Shown here in pieces: positions 54,310 through 62,464 of a stretch of 64,000 nt of DNA. Origin of the DNA: Sandaracinobacteroides sp031425455. Lineage in GTDB: Bacteria; Pseudomonadota; Alphaproteobacteria; Sphingomonadales; Sphingomonadaceae. Each line of letters begins with the position of its first letter. Position 1 is the stretch's first letter. The notes under the pieces are model-generated. The model was not told the DNA's origin and did no database searches. It worked only from the letters and a program-made list of their open reading frames with translations. The DNA lies in the NCBI GenBank assembly GCA_031425455.1, contig JANPJJ010000152.1, positions 1 to 64,000 of the forward strand. Direction: 5' to 3'. A program made the position numbers and the translations under genes.

Positions 54310-54933
54310 TTGTCGAAGGCTGTCATCATGTTGGGCGTTGCCGTGGCAGCGCTCGCGCTTGCCGGGTGCAACAGGAACCCGCTGCTGGTGAAACGCTCGC
54401 CGTGCCCGGCGGTCGCGATCCCCACCTATGTCGGCCAGGTCACGCAGTTCAACCCGCCGCAAAGCCGCAACGCGGACGCGATCGACCTGACGGCGCAGAT
54501 CACCGACGTAACCGGCACCTGCATCGAAGGGCCGGAGTATCTCGCGACTGACGTGGCCTTCACCGTCACGGCGCAGCGGCGTCAGGCCGGGCCGGCCAAG
54601 GAAGTCTATCTGCCGATCTTCGTGGCGCTGGCCCAGGGCGGGAATGTGCTGGTCTCCAAGCAGCTGACCGGCGTGATGCTGCAGTTTCCCGAAGGTGCGT
54701 ATCGGACCGAGGCGCGCGGCGGCGCGCGCGCCCAGGTGCATCGTTCGGCCGTGACATTGCCGGCCGATGTCCAGCAGCGCATCACGCGCGAGCGCAAGGC
54801 CGAGGAGCCCGATGCGTTGGTCGATCCCCTGGCGGACCCGCAGGTGCGGGCGGCGGTCAGGGCGGCGAGTTTCGAAATCCTGGTCGGATTTCAGCTCGAC
54901 GATGCGAGCCTGGCCTATAACGTCGCTAAATGA
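54310..54933 (+). CDS. putative lipoprotein of unknown function
   Basis: About 207 residues. From TTG at 54310 (AGGAG 7 bases upstream) the protein begins MSKAVIMLGVAVAALALAGC, a classic lipoprotein signal with lipobox LAGC. An in-frame ATG at 54241 would give 230 residues with an unusually long N-terminal region. The mature part is soluble, with no recognised domain (YVGQVTQFNPPQSRN, VTLPADVQQRITRER). It is divergent from ispH. Confidence 0.8.
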   Translation: MSKAVIMLGVAVAALALAGCNRNPLLVKRSPCPAVAIPTYVGQVTQFNPPQSRNADAIDLTAQITDVTGTCIEGPEYLATDVAFTVTAQRRQAGPAKEVYLPIFVALAQGGNVLVSKQLTGVMLQFPEGAYRTEARGGARAQVHRSAVTLPADVQQRITRERKAEEPDALVDPLADPQVRAAVRAASFEILVGFQLDDASLAYNVAK

Positions 54934-55121
54934 GCGCTGCGACGCTGCGCCACAGGCGCATGATCAACACTCATGGCTGATAGACGATGTGGGGCGTGCC
55001 GCCGCTGACCGGCGCGTTGCACCGGCGGCCAGGCATTGCCGCTTCTGATTGGCGCCGGGAAGGTGTCGCACCCAGATATGTCAAGTCTGCAACACGGCGC
55101 CGCCGTCATAACGGAGTTCTT

Positions 55122-56012
55122 ATGCCGCATCGGCGCAACATCGACATCGATCTTCTCCGCAGTTTCGTCACCATCGTCGAAGTCAAAAGCTTCACCCGCG
55201 CTGCCGACCGCCTGCTGCGAACGCAATCTGCGGTAAGCCTGCAGATGAAGCGGCTGGAAGAGCAGCTTGCCTGCCGGCTGTTCGAGCGCGGCGGGCGCGG
55301 CGTGGAGCCGACGGAGGCCGGCGCCCTTTTGCTGGGCTATGCGCGCCGGATCCTCGCCGCCAACGATGAGCTTGTCGGACGAATGGCGGAGCCGCTGGTG
55401 GAAGGCAGCGTGTCGATCGGCGCGCCAGAAGGCTTTTCGACCGAACATCTTGCGCCCGTGCTTGCGCGGTTCGCTCGCGCGTTCCCCAAGGTGAAGCTGT
55501 CGCTCCGCACCGGGGCGATCGACCCGTTGCGGCAGGCCTATGGTGCCGGTCAACTCGACCTTCTGATCGAGGCGGGAGTGGACGACGCCCCTTCAACGCC
55601 GGCGGCGGCGCAGGCACTCAGCCGCGAAGCGCTGGTTTGGTGCGTGGCCGATGGCGCCGAGCCCGAGGTCAGCACCGGGACAGCTGCGGAGCCCTTGCGC
55701 CTGGTACTGTCCACCGCGCCGTGCCCGGTGCGCGAGGCGGCCGTGGCCGCGCTGGAAAAGTCGGCCATTCCCTATCGCATCACGTTCGAGACGGGATCGC
55801 GCGCCGGCATGCAGTCGGCGGTCGGTGCCGGGCTTGGCATCGGCGTGCTGCCTAGGAGCAGCCTTCTTGCCGGGATGCACCGGCTGAACTCGGCAGAGGG
55901 GCTCCCGCCGCTGCCGGTGATGACAACGTCGCTGGTGGCGCGCGAGGGGGCCGGCGTGGCAGCCGGGCGGCTGTGCTCGTTCCTGGTGAGCGTGTTCGAT
56001 GCCGGTGCCTGA
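55122..56012 (+). CDS. LysR-family transcriptional regulator
   Basis: A 296-residue regulator. Helix-turn-helix in residues 8-65 (DLLRSFVTIVEVKSFTRAAD...TQSAVSLQMKRLE), then a LysR effector domain (SVSIGAPEGFSTEHLAPVL). The ATG at 55122 has GGAG 5 bases upstream; the open frame before it is not coding-like. Target and effector unknown. Confidence 0.93.
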   Translation: MPHRRNIDIDLLRSFVTIVEVKSFTRAADRLLRTQSAVSLQMKRLEEQLACRLFERGGRGVEPTEAGALLLGYARRILAANDELVGRMAEPLVEGSVSIGAPEGFSTEHLAPVLARFARAFPKVKLSLRTGAIDPLRQAYGAGQLDLLIEAGVDDAPSTPAAAQALSREALVWCVADGAEPEVSTGTAAEPLRLVLSTAPCPVREAAVAALEKSAIPYRITFETGSRAGMQSAVGAGLGIGVLPRSSLLAGMHRLNSAEGLPPLPVMTTSLVAREGAGVAAGRLCSFLVSVFDAGA

Positions 56013-56102
56013 TCGCTCGGGCGCCGACTGGAGTTCCTTGACGCAACGGGCCTGCGGCGATTATGGCCCCCCTCCCGTTCTTCGGAACGATCGAGGCTGT
56101 GT

Positions 56103-56180
56103 GGCGACCGTAGCTCAGTTGGTTAGAGCGCCGGTTTGTGGTACCGGAGGTCGCGGGTTCAAGACCCGTCGGTCGCCCCA
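56103..56180 (+). tRNA. tRNA-His (GUG anticodon)
   Basis: Acceptor GCGACCG pairs with CGGTCGC, with an encoded G-1 (56103) opposite C73, the tRNA-His identity feature that some other alphaproteobacteria lack. D-arm GCTC/GAGC, anticodon stem CCGGT/ACCGG with loop TTGTGGT (anticodon GTG), T-arm GCGGG-TTCAAGA-CCCGT, and encoded CCA. A CCGGG/CCCGG hairpin follows a few bases downstream. Confidence 0.96.
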
Positions 56181-56234
56181 GCCGCCGGGAAATTTGCCCG
56201 GAAATCATGGTATTGCAGGATAGGCACCGGCAGC

Positions 56235-56390
56235 ATGCGCGACACCGGCTATGGAATTCTGCTGATGCTCGGTCTTTTTGTCGGGCTGGGCGTCGGCATC
56301 GCAGTGGGGGAGCCTTCGGCCGGCGTCGTCATCGGCCTCGGGATCGGCGGTCTCGTCGCCCTGGGGCTGCGCCTCCGCGCCCGGGGCTGA
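56235..56390 (+). CDS. small two-helix membrane protein
   Basis: 51 codons: MRDTGYGILLMLGL followed by two glycine-rich hydrophobic helices (VGLGVGIAVG and GVVIGLGIGGLVALGL) and a basic end. It looks like an unassigned small inner-membrane protein. The initiation site is weak, so confidence is limited. It sits between tRNA-His and the convergent S24 repressor gene. Confidence 0.55.
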   Translation: MRDTGYGILLMLGLFVGLGVGIAVGEPSAGVVIGLGIGGLVALGLRLRARG

Positions 56391-56415
56391 TCCCGGCCGA
56401 GTCGCGCACCGGCTT

Positions 56416-57111
56416 TCAGGCCAGCCTTCGCCCAACCCAGAAGACGCGACCGATCAGTCGCAACCGCTGCGGATCGCAATCCGGGAACGACGGGTAGGCA
56501 GCATTGTCGGAGAGGATCGCAATGCGCCGGGTAACCGGGTTGACCGAGAGCCGCTTCACCAGCAGGGCACCGTCGCTTTCGATCACATAGAGCCCGTCGC
56601 GGGGCGATCGGTTGTCGTGGGTGTCGACCAGGATCTGGTCCCCCGCGACGAAGGTCGGTGCCATGCTGTCTCCCTCCACCAGGTGCGCGGCGAGCGCAGG
56701 CCCGCGGCCGCCGCCGACCCGGCGCAGGAACTGCCGATCGATGATCAGCGGTTCCGGCAGGGCCGAGCGCGAGGGAAGATAGGGGATTGCCGCAAAGCAG
56801 CTGGTCGGCGGCACGACATCGTCCGGCGCCAGGGTGACAGCCGGGGAGGGCAGGTCGTGATTGCCGTCCGGGGCACCGAGCAGTGATTCGCTGACTCCGA
56901 AGTGCAGGGCGAGGAGGCGGCGATCGGTTTCCGACAGCCGGCGCGGCACGCCGCGTTTGATGAACTGCTGGATATAGGCAGGATTGCGGCCGATGCGGCG
57001 CGACAGCGCGGCATAGCCCTCTCCGGAACTCCGGATCAGCTCCGCCAGCCGCTCCCGAACCTCAAGATTGGCCCGAACCTCAAGATTGGCCCGAGCCTCT
57101 AGGTTAGCCAT
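56416..57111 (-). CDS. S24-family (LexA/CI-like) repressor with N-terminal HTH
   Basis: About 231 residues. The N-terminal DNA-binding region (residues 18-75) includes GEGYAALSRRIGRNPAYIQQFIKRG. The C-terminal S24 protease-like domain has the nucleophile Ser in VEGDSMAPTFVAGDQ and the Lys in LLVKRLSV. Directly after the start codon are three six-residue repeats, ANLEAR-ANLEVR-ANLEVR, encoded by 18-base tandem repeats. The likely start is ATG at 57111; ATG at 57156 adds 15 residues. Probably an SOS-cleavable or phage-type repressor. Confidence 0.87.
   Translation of the reverse strand: MANLEARANLEVRANLEVRERLAELIRSSGEGYAALSRRIGRNPAYIQQFIKRGVPRRLSETDRRLLALHFGVSESLLGAPDGNHDLPSPAVTLAPDDVVPPTSCFAAIPYLPSRSALPEPLIIDRQFLRRVGGGRGPALAAHLVEGDSMAPTFVAGDQILVDTHDNRSPRDGLYVIESDGALLVKRLSVNPVTRRIAILSDNAAYPSFPDCDPQRLRLIGRVFWVGRRLA
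57056..57109. repeat. 18-base tandem repeat at the start of the S24 gene
   Basis: CGAACCTCAAGATTGGCC occurs twice without change (57056-57073, 57074-57091) and once degenerate (57092-57109). Read on the minus strand it encodes the ANLEVR units directly after the ATG. The unit is a multiple of three, so copy-number change would keep the frame. Confidence 0.85.
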
Positions 57112-57174
57112 GTCCGCGGCGCCCCTCTCCCGATCACCACGATCTCGTTCTACCATAATTATTCGCCTAGACTA

Positions 57175-57201
57175 GTAGGAAAATACCTACCAACTTTCCT
57201 A
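57175..57201. promoter_or_regulatory. candidate operator of the S24 repressor
   Basis: In the AT-richer spacer between the repressor and the divergent gene at 57292 two inverted repeats overlap: GTAGG-aaaata-CCTAC (57175-57190) and TAGGAAA/TTTCCTA (57176-57182, 57195-57201). This spacing and symmetry fit a dimeric repressor site. Binding by the adjacent S24 protein is inferred from position. Confidence 0.55.
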
Positions 57202-57291
57202 TCGTTCGAGTCGCGCGACGGCCAGGGGGAAGTCGGTCGGGGTCGTCGCGCGAAAGGTGGAAACAGGGTCGCTTTTAGGAGTGCGCGCGCC

Positions 57292-57555
57292 ATGTCGCTG
57301 TTGCTTGCCATCGAGACCTGCCTGAGATTGACCAATGTGCCGGCATCCCGGTTCGGACGTGAGAGCGTGAAGGACCCGCGGCTGGTCCATGATCTGCGCC
57401 GCGGCCGCCAGCCCGGCCCCGTGATGGAACGGCGCGTGAAGCGATATATTGCGGACGCGATCGCCGCCCTGCCGGAAAGCGAGGGCAAGCGGAATGCCAT
57501 CCGCCGGTTCGGGATACGGCCCGGCTCCGCCGGCGGCCTGGCGGGAACCCTTTGA
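57292..57555 (+). CDS. small conserved DNA-binding-like protein
   Basis: An 87-residue basic protein: MSLLLAIETCLRLTNVPASRFGRESVKDPRLVHDLRRG..., with Arg/Lys-rich helices and a pattern (SRFGR...DPRLVHDLRRGR) that reads like a small HTH protein common in sphingomonads, as far as I recall. No experimentally known function. Divergent from the S24 repressor and overlapping the next gene as TGATG. Confidence 0.7.
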   Translation: MSLLLAIETCLRLTNVPASRFGRESVKDPRLVHDLRRGRQPGPVMERRVKRYIADAIAALPESEGKRNAIRRFGIRPGSAGGLAGTL

Positions 57556-57956
57556 TGCGGAACCAGTTGACCGATGCCCACATCCGGTTGCTGCGCGGTG
57601 TGCGGGCGGTGATCGCAGCCGACAGCTGGTTCGATCCGTGGATGTCCGAAGCTCCGGACGCGGCGTCCCGGCCGTCTCCGTCGCCATCTCTGGTGATCGA
57701 GGATTTTGCCAGCGAACCTTGGGCCAGCCTGACGTTCTGCGGCATGCGGCACCGCCTGGACATACGCCTCTCCGGGCCTGCACCGGACGTCGAGACTGCC
57801 TATCGGCGCTTGCGGTCGTTGCTGGACGAGCCGGCGATCGAGCTGCCGGGCCACTTCGTGGCGGAGCTGCAGCTGACGCAGAAGACAGAAGAATTTTACC
57901 AGGACGGACACATGGGCCTCGCCGTTCAGATCGAAGCGCTGACGATAGAGGAATAG
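57555..57956 (+). CDS. small protein, DUF3168/phage tail-completion-like
   Basis: 133 residues starting at an ATG that overlaps the previous stop. The N-terminal helix (LLRGVRAVIAADSWFDPWM), a central strand pair (WASLTFCGMRHRLDIRLSG) and helix (VETAYRRLRSLLDEPAIEL) are arranged like DUF3168 tail-completion proteins of phages and gene transfer agents. The match is by pattern only and is tentative. No other tail gene is nearby. Confidence 0.6.
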   Translation: MRNQLTDAHIRLLRGVRAVIAADSWFDPWMSEAPDAASRPSPSPSLVIEDFASEPWASLTFCGMRHRLDIRLSGPAPDVETAYRRLRSLLDEPAIELPGHFVAELQLTQKTEEFYQDGHMGLAVQIEALTIEE

Positions 57957-58088
57957 GAGTGATCCGCAAGACGATATCGGCAGCTATGCAAATGACGACG
58001 ACAGGATGTGCCATAGGCAGGTCGAACCGTTAACTATGTTCAGTCCAGCGACGTAGACAGCAGCCTGATCCAGTCTCCCGCGGCACAA

Positions 58089-58105
58089 TCTGAGGCGCGC
58101 TCAGA
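58089..58105. promoter_or_regulatory. palindrome upstream of the RND efflux genes
   Basis: TCTGAG-GCGCG-CTCAGA is a perfect 6-bp inverted repeat with a 5-base centre, 78 bases upstream of the adaptor start. It resembles an operator for a dimeric regulator (TetR/MarR type), but no regulator gene is adjacent. A TAGAAT-like -10 hexamer lies just downstream (near 58134). Confidence 0.45.
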
Positions 58106-58182
58106 ATCTACTGGCGCACCGGCGCAGGCTTGCTAGAATTGAGTCGCGCCCAAATCGGTGCGGGACTGTTTCTGGGGCGGGT

Positions 58183-59313
58183 ATGTCCAAACGGCAAGTC
58201 GATCAGGGCGGTGCGGCCAGGCTGCCTGGAAGCGATGCGCGCACAGCCGCCTCGCCTCGGCACCGGGCGGCTGGCGGCCGATCGCTGATGCTGGGCCTGG
58301 CAGCGGCCTTCGCCGTCCAAGCCTGTTCGCCGGAGGCTCCTGCCGACAAGTCGGCCGGCGCCGGCGCACCAGTTGTCCTGCACCGCGTCACCGCCGGCGG
58401 CCCCGGCCGCTTCCAGGCAACGGGCACCGTCCGCCTGCGCCGCGAGACGCCCCTGGCCTTCGTCAGCGATGGCCGCATCCGGGCGATCGAAGTGCGTGCC
58501 GGGGATGTTGTCCGCGCCGGGCAGATGCTGGCCGGTCTGGACCGGACGGCAATCGATGCCGCCGCCGTTTCGGCCGACGCCCGCGCCAGTCAGGCCACTG
58601 CGGAGCTGCGCCGCCAGCGCGAGCTGAACCGCGCGGGGTGGGTTTCCAAGGCCCGGGTCGAAGCCGCCGAGGCCACCGCCCGCGCGGCAGAGGCGGAGCG
58701 CAGCGGCGCGCAGTTCACGCGTCGCTTCGCCAGCATCAACGCGCCCGCCGCCGGGGTTGTGCTGGCACGGCTTGCAGAGCCGGGGCAGACCCTGCCGGCC
58801 GGTACCCCCGTCGTCATCCTGGTCGAATTCGGCAGCGGGTTCGTGCTCCGCGTGCCGCTGGGCGCAGGCGACGCCGCAGGCCTGGCGAGGGGCCAGGCGG
58901 CGACGGTCCGGTTTCGCGATGGCGCAGCGCCCGCGATGGCGGCCCGGATCATCGAGATGGCCGGCAGAGCCGACGAGGCCACCGGCACGTTCCAGATCGA
59001 GTTCGCATTGCCGGCGCATCCGGCCCTGCGCTCCGGGCTGATCGCCGATGTGGAACTGCCGCGCCCGGCAGGCGCCGGCGCGCTCCGAATTCCGGCCTCG
59101 GCCCTGTTCGCGGTTCGCGCCGACGAAGGGTTTGTCTGGATGCTGGACCCGCGAACCGGAAAGGTTGCCGCGCGGCTCGTGAAGCTCGGCCCCGTTTCCG
59201 CAGGCGGAGTCGATGTCGCATCCGGCCTCCGCGCCGGCGAATTCATCGTCGGCGCCGGGGTGGACCGCCTGATCGAAGGCCAGTCCGTGCGACCGGCCGG
59301 CGCGGCGCGGTAG
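58183..59313 (+). CDS. RND efflux periplasmic adaptor (membrane fusion protein), lipoprotein
   Basis: A 376-residue HlyD/AcrA-type adaptor. The N terminus carries a lipoprotein signal (MLGLAAAFAVQACSPEAP; an alternative start at 58288). A barrel-sandwich domain (VRAGDVVRAGQMLAGLD), an alpha-hairpin (LRRQRELNRAGWVSKARVEA) and the second half of the barrel (INAPAAGVVLARLAEPGQTL) follow in order. It is the partner of the RND pump 34 bases downstream. No outer-membrane factor gene is present. Confidence 0.92.
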   Translation: MSKRQVDQGGAARLPGSDARTAASPRHRAAGGRSLMLGLAAAFAVQACSPEAPADKSAGAGAPVVLHRVTAGGPGRFQATGTVRLRRETPLAFVSDGRIRAIEVRAGDVVRAGQMLAGLDRTAIDAAAVSADARASQATAELRRQRELNRAGWVSKARVEAAEATARAAEAERSGAQFTRRFASINAPAAGVVLARLAEPGQTLPAGTPVVILVEFGSGFVLRVPLGAGDAAGLARGQAATVRFRDGAAPAMAARIIEMAGRADEATGTFQIEFALPAHPALRSGLIADVELPRPAGAGALRIPASALFAVRADEGFVWMLDPRTGKVAARLVKLGPVSAGGVDVASGLRAGEFIVGAGVDRLIEGQSVRPAGAAR

Positions 59314-59347
59314 GGATGGCAACGCAGCCGCGCGCGAGCCCGGACAT

Positions 59348-62300
59348 TTGAACCGGTTGATCGCCTTTGCCGTCCACCGCTGGCAGGTGACGCTGGTTGT
59401 GTTCGGCCTGGTCGCGGCCTTGGGCGCACAGGCGTTCCTGTCGATCCCGCGATCGGTCGATCCGCATTTCAAGGCGCCGTTCGTGCTGATCATCGCGATT
59501 CTTCCGGGCGCAGATCCGGCCGATATCGAGCAGACCGTCGCCAAGCCGATCGAGGACGCGCTCGCCGGTCTCGACAATATCTCCGAACTCGCCTCCTCCT
59601 CGTCCGACGGGCAGGCGGTGGTGACCGCGGAATTCACCTGGGAGTCCGACCCGGACCGCAATTTCGATGAAGCCGTTCGCGAGGTGAATGCGATCCGGGC
59701 GCAACTGCCGTCGGGCATCCAGCGGCTGGAATATCGGCGGTTCCGCACCACCGAGGCGGTTGTCGTGCAATATGCCATCGTCTCCGAAACGGCGTCGTGG
59801 CGCCGCATGGAGAAGATGGGGAAAGACCTGAAAGAGGCCTTCCAGCGCCAGCCCGGCGTGCGGACGGCGACCCTATGGGGGGTGCCCCGGCCGGAGCTGC
59901 GGGTCTCGGTCGATCTCGGCCGGCTGGCGCAGCTCGGCATCCCCGTCACGCAGGTCACCGATGCGCTGCGGGTGGGCGGCAGCGACACGCCGCCCGGGCC
60001 GCTGAGGTCGGGCGACCAGCGGCTGAACCTGAAGGCCGGCGGGGCTTTCCGCACGCTGGCCGAAGTCCAGGCGGTGCCGCTTCGCGCCGGCAATGGACGG
60101 GTCCTCCGGGTCGGCGACGTCGCCGACGTGCAGTGGGCCACCGCCGAGCGCAGCCACGCCACTCGCTTCAACGGCAAGCGGGCGATCTGGGTGACCGCGA
60201 CCCAGAAGGACAATGTGAACGTGCTCGACGTGGAGCGGCGGCTGACCGCAGCGGCCGAGGCCTATCGGACGGTGCTGCCGCCCGACGCCCGGCTGGAGCT
60301 GGCATTCGACCAGTCCGACGATGTGCGGCGCAAGCTGGCGCTGCTCGCCCGGGATTTCGGGCTGGCGCTGGCGCTCGTGCTGCTGACCCTGCTGCCGCTG
60401 GGCCCGCGCGCGTCGCTCGTCGTCATGGTGTCGATCCCGCTCAGCCTCGCCATCGGGGTGCTGGTGATGAACCTGCTGGGCTATACGCTGAACCAGCTGG
60501 TGATCACCGGGTTCATCGTGGCGCTGGGCATCCTCGTGGACGATTCGATCGTGGTGGTCGAAAACATCGCCCGGCACCTGCGGATGGGCTATTCGCGCAC
60601 CGCAGCGGCGCTGGCGGGCACCCAGCAGATCGCAGTCGCGGTACTGGGCTGCACGGCGGTCATCATCTTCGCCTTTCTGCCGCTGACGGCGCTGCCGGGC
60701 GGTGCGGGAAAGTTCACCCGCGGGCTGCCGATCGCCGTGATCGCAACCGTCACCGCCTCGCTGCTGGTGTCGCTCACGATCATTCCGTTCCTGGCGTCGC
60801 GGCTGCTGTCGAAAGAGGAGCACCCGGACGGCAACCGGTTCCTGCGCGCGGTCGATGGCGGCATCCACCGTTTCTACGCCCCGCTGCTGCACCGCGCGCT
60901 GGAGCGGCCAAAGACCGCGTTTCTGGCCGCGATGGCCCTGTGCGTGGCAGCGCTCGGCCTGATCCCGGTGCTGGGCACCAGCCTGTTCCCGCCGGCGGAC
61001 GTGCCCTATTTCCAGGTGGAGGTTGAGGCATCGGAAGGCAGCGATCTGGGCGCCACCGCTCGCGCCGTCGCGTTCGTCGACCGGACTCTCGCCGCCGAGC
61101 CGCTGGTGGCGACACGCATGTCCAACGTGGGTCGGGGCAATCCGCAGATTTTCTACAATCAGCGCGAAGTCACCCAGCAGTCCAATTTCGGAATGGTGGC
61201 AGGAACGCTGAAGCAATGGGACCCCGAGGAAGGTCCGGCGCTGGTAACCCGGCTGCGCGAACGGTTCGCGACTTACCCGGAGGCGCGGATCGAGCTGGTT
61301 CCGTTCCAGAACGGGGCGCCCATCGATTCGCCGATCGCCTGGTTCCTCACCGGGCCCGACCTCGACGTGCTGCGCCGCCTGTCGAAGGAGGCCGAAGCTC
61401 TCATGCGCGCGGTGCCGGGAACGGTGGATGTGCGAAACCCGCTCGCCTTCGACCGGCTCGACCTGGATCTGGGCCTGGACGCCGACAAGGCGGCGCTGCT
61501 GGGCGTGTCGCCGGCGGCCGCCCGGCGGGTCACCCGGCTCGCCCTCGCGGGGGAGCCGGCCGGCCGGTTCCGCGATGCCGAGGGGGATAGCTACGACGTC
61601 GTGGTGCGGCTGCCGCAGCCAGACTTCACCGGGGTCGCGCCGGGCGAGCGGCTCGGCGCGATCCAGGATGTGGACGCCCTGTCGCGGGTCTATGTACCGA
61701 CGTCGGCGGGCGAGGCCGTGCCGCTGCCGGCGATCGCCTCGCCCCGGCTGACCGGCGGGCCTGCCTCCATCAACCGCTATGGCCAGCAGCGCAGCGTGGG
61801 GCTTACCTCCAATGTCGCCGACGGCTATCTGACGTCGCGGGTGAACGAGGAGGTGGGTGCGCAGTTCAACGCGATGAAGCTGCCGCCCGGATACGCCTTC
61901 GTGCTCGGCGGGGAGGCGGCGGAACAGGCCGAAAGTTTCGGCGGCCTGGGCGGGGTGATCCTGCTTGCCGCCTTCGGCATCTTCGGCGTGCTGGTACTGG
62001 AGTTCGGCCGCTTCCGCGAGACGGTGGTGGTGGCGGGCGTGGTGCCGCTGGGCATGTTCGGCGGGCTGATCGCCTTGTGGCTGACAGGCAATTCGATCAG
62101 CTTCACTGCGATCATCGGATTCGTTGCGCTGATTGGGATCGAAATCAAGAATTCGATCCTTCTGGTCGACTTCACCACGCAACTGCGCCAGCAGGGGATG
62201 GAGCTTCGCCCGGCGATCGAACGCGCCGGCGAAGTGCGCTTCTTGCCGGTGCTGCTTACCAGCGTGACGGCGGTGCTGGCGCTGCTGCCGCTGGCGCTGT

Positions 62301-62464
62301 CGGGTTCCGGGCTTTACTCCCCGCTTGCCTGGGTGATCATCGGCGGGCTGATCTCGTCGACGTTCCTCAGCCGGATCGTCACGCCGGTCATGTACCTGCT
62401 GCTGGTGCGCCACGCTCCCCCGGTTGCGCATCGGGAAACAAAGCCGGCGCCTGCCGAGGGTTGA
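59348..62464 (+). CDS. RND-family efflux transporter permease
   Basis: A 1038-residue inner-membrane proton-driven pump with 12 membrane segments and two large periplasmic loops. TTG start (MNRLIAFAVHRWQVTL). Key blocks: SIPRSVDPHFKAP, the PGADPADIEQTVAKPIEDAL pore-helix region, and the TM4 motif GILVDDSIVVVENIARHLRMG with the essential paired Asp. Substrate unknown. Its 3' 77 bases overlap the convergent SDR gene. Confidence 0.95.
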   Translation: MNRLIAFAVHRWQVTLVVFGLVAALGAQAFLSIPRSVDPHFKAPFVLIIAILPGADPADIEQTVAKPIEDALAGLDNISELASSSSDGQAVVTAEFTWESDPDRNFDEAVREVNAIRAQLPSGIQRLEYRRFRTTEAVVVQYAIVSETASWRRMEKMGKDLKEAFQRQPGVRTATLWGVPRPELRVSVDLGRLAQLGIPVTQVTDALRVGGSDTPPGPLRSGDQRLNLKAGGAFRTLAEVQAVPLRAGNGRVLRVGDVADVQWATAERSHATRFNGKRAIWVTATQKDNVNVLDVERRLTAAAEAYRTVLPPDARLELAFDQSDDVRRKLALLARDFGLALALVLLTLLPLGPRASLVVMVSIPLSLAIGVLVMNLLGYTLNQLVITGFIVALGILVDDSIVVVENIARHLRMGYSRTAAALAGTQQIAVAVLGCTAVIIFAFLPLTALPGGAGKFTRGLPIAVIATVTASLLVSLTIIPFLASRLLSKEEHPDGNRFLRAVDGGIHRFYAPLLHRALERPKTAFLAAMALCVAALGLIPVLGTSLFPPADVPYFQVEVEASEGSDLGATARAVAFVDRTLAAEPLVATRMSNVGRGNPQIFYNQREVTQQSNFGMVAGTLKQWDPEEGPALVTRLRERFATYPEARIELVPFQNGAPIDSPIAWFLTGPDLDVLRRLSKEAEALMRAVPGTVDVRNPLAFDRLDLDLGLDADKAALLGVSPAAARRVTRLALAGEPAGRFRDAEGDSYDVVVRLPQPDFTGVAPGERLGAIQDVDALSRVYVPTSAGEAVPLPAIASPRLTGGPASINRYGQQRSVGLTSNVADGYLTSRVNEEVGAQFNAMKLPPGYAFVLGGEAAEQAESFGGLGGVILLAAFGIFGVLVLEFGRFRETVVVAGVVPLGMFGGLIALWLTGNSISFTAIIGFVALIGIEIKNSILLVDFTTQLRQQGMELRPAIERAGEVRFLPVLLTSVTAVLALLPLALSGSGLYSPLAWVIIGGLISSTFLSRIVTPVMYLLLVRHAPPVAHRETKPAPAEG

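Noticed and set aside
57056..57109. Short direct repeats considered as a CRISPR fragment
   Set aside because: The 18-base units are contiguous without spacers and are in-frame coding repeats of the S24 gene.
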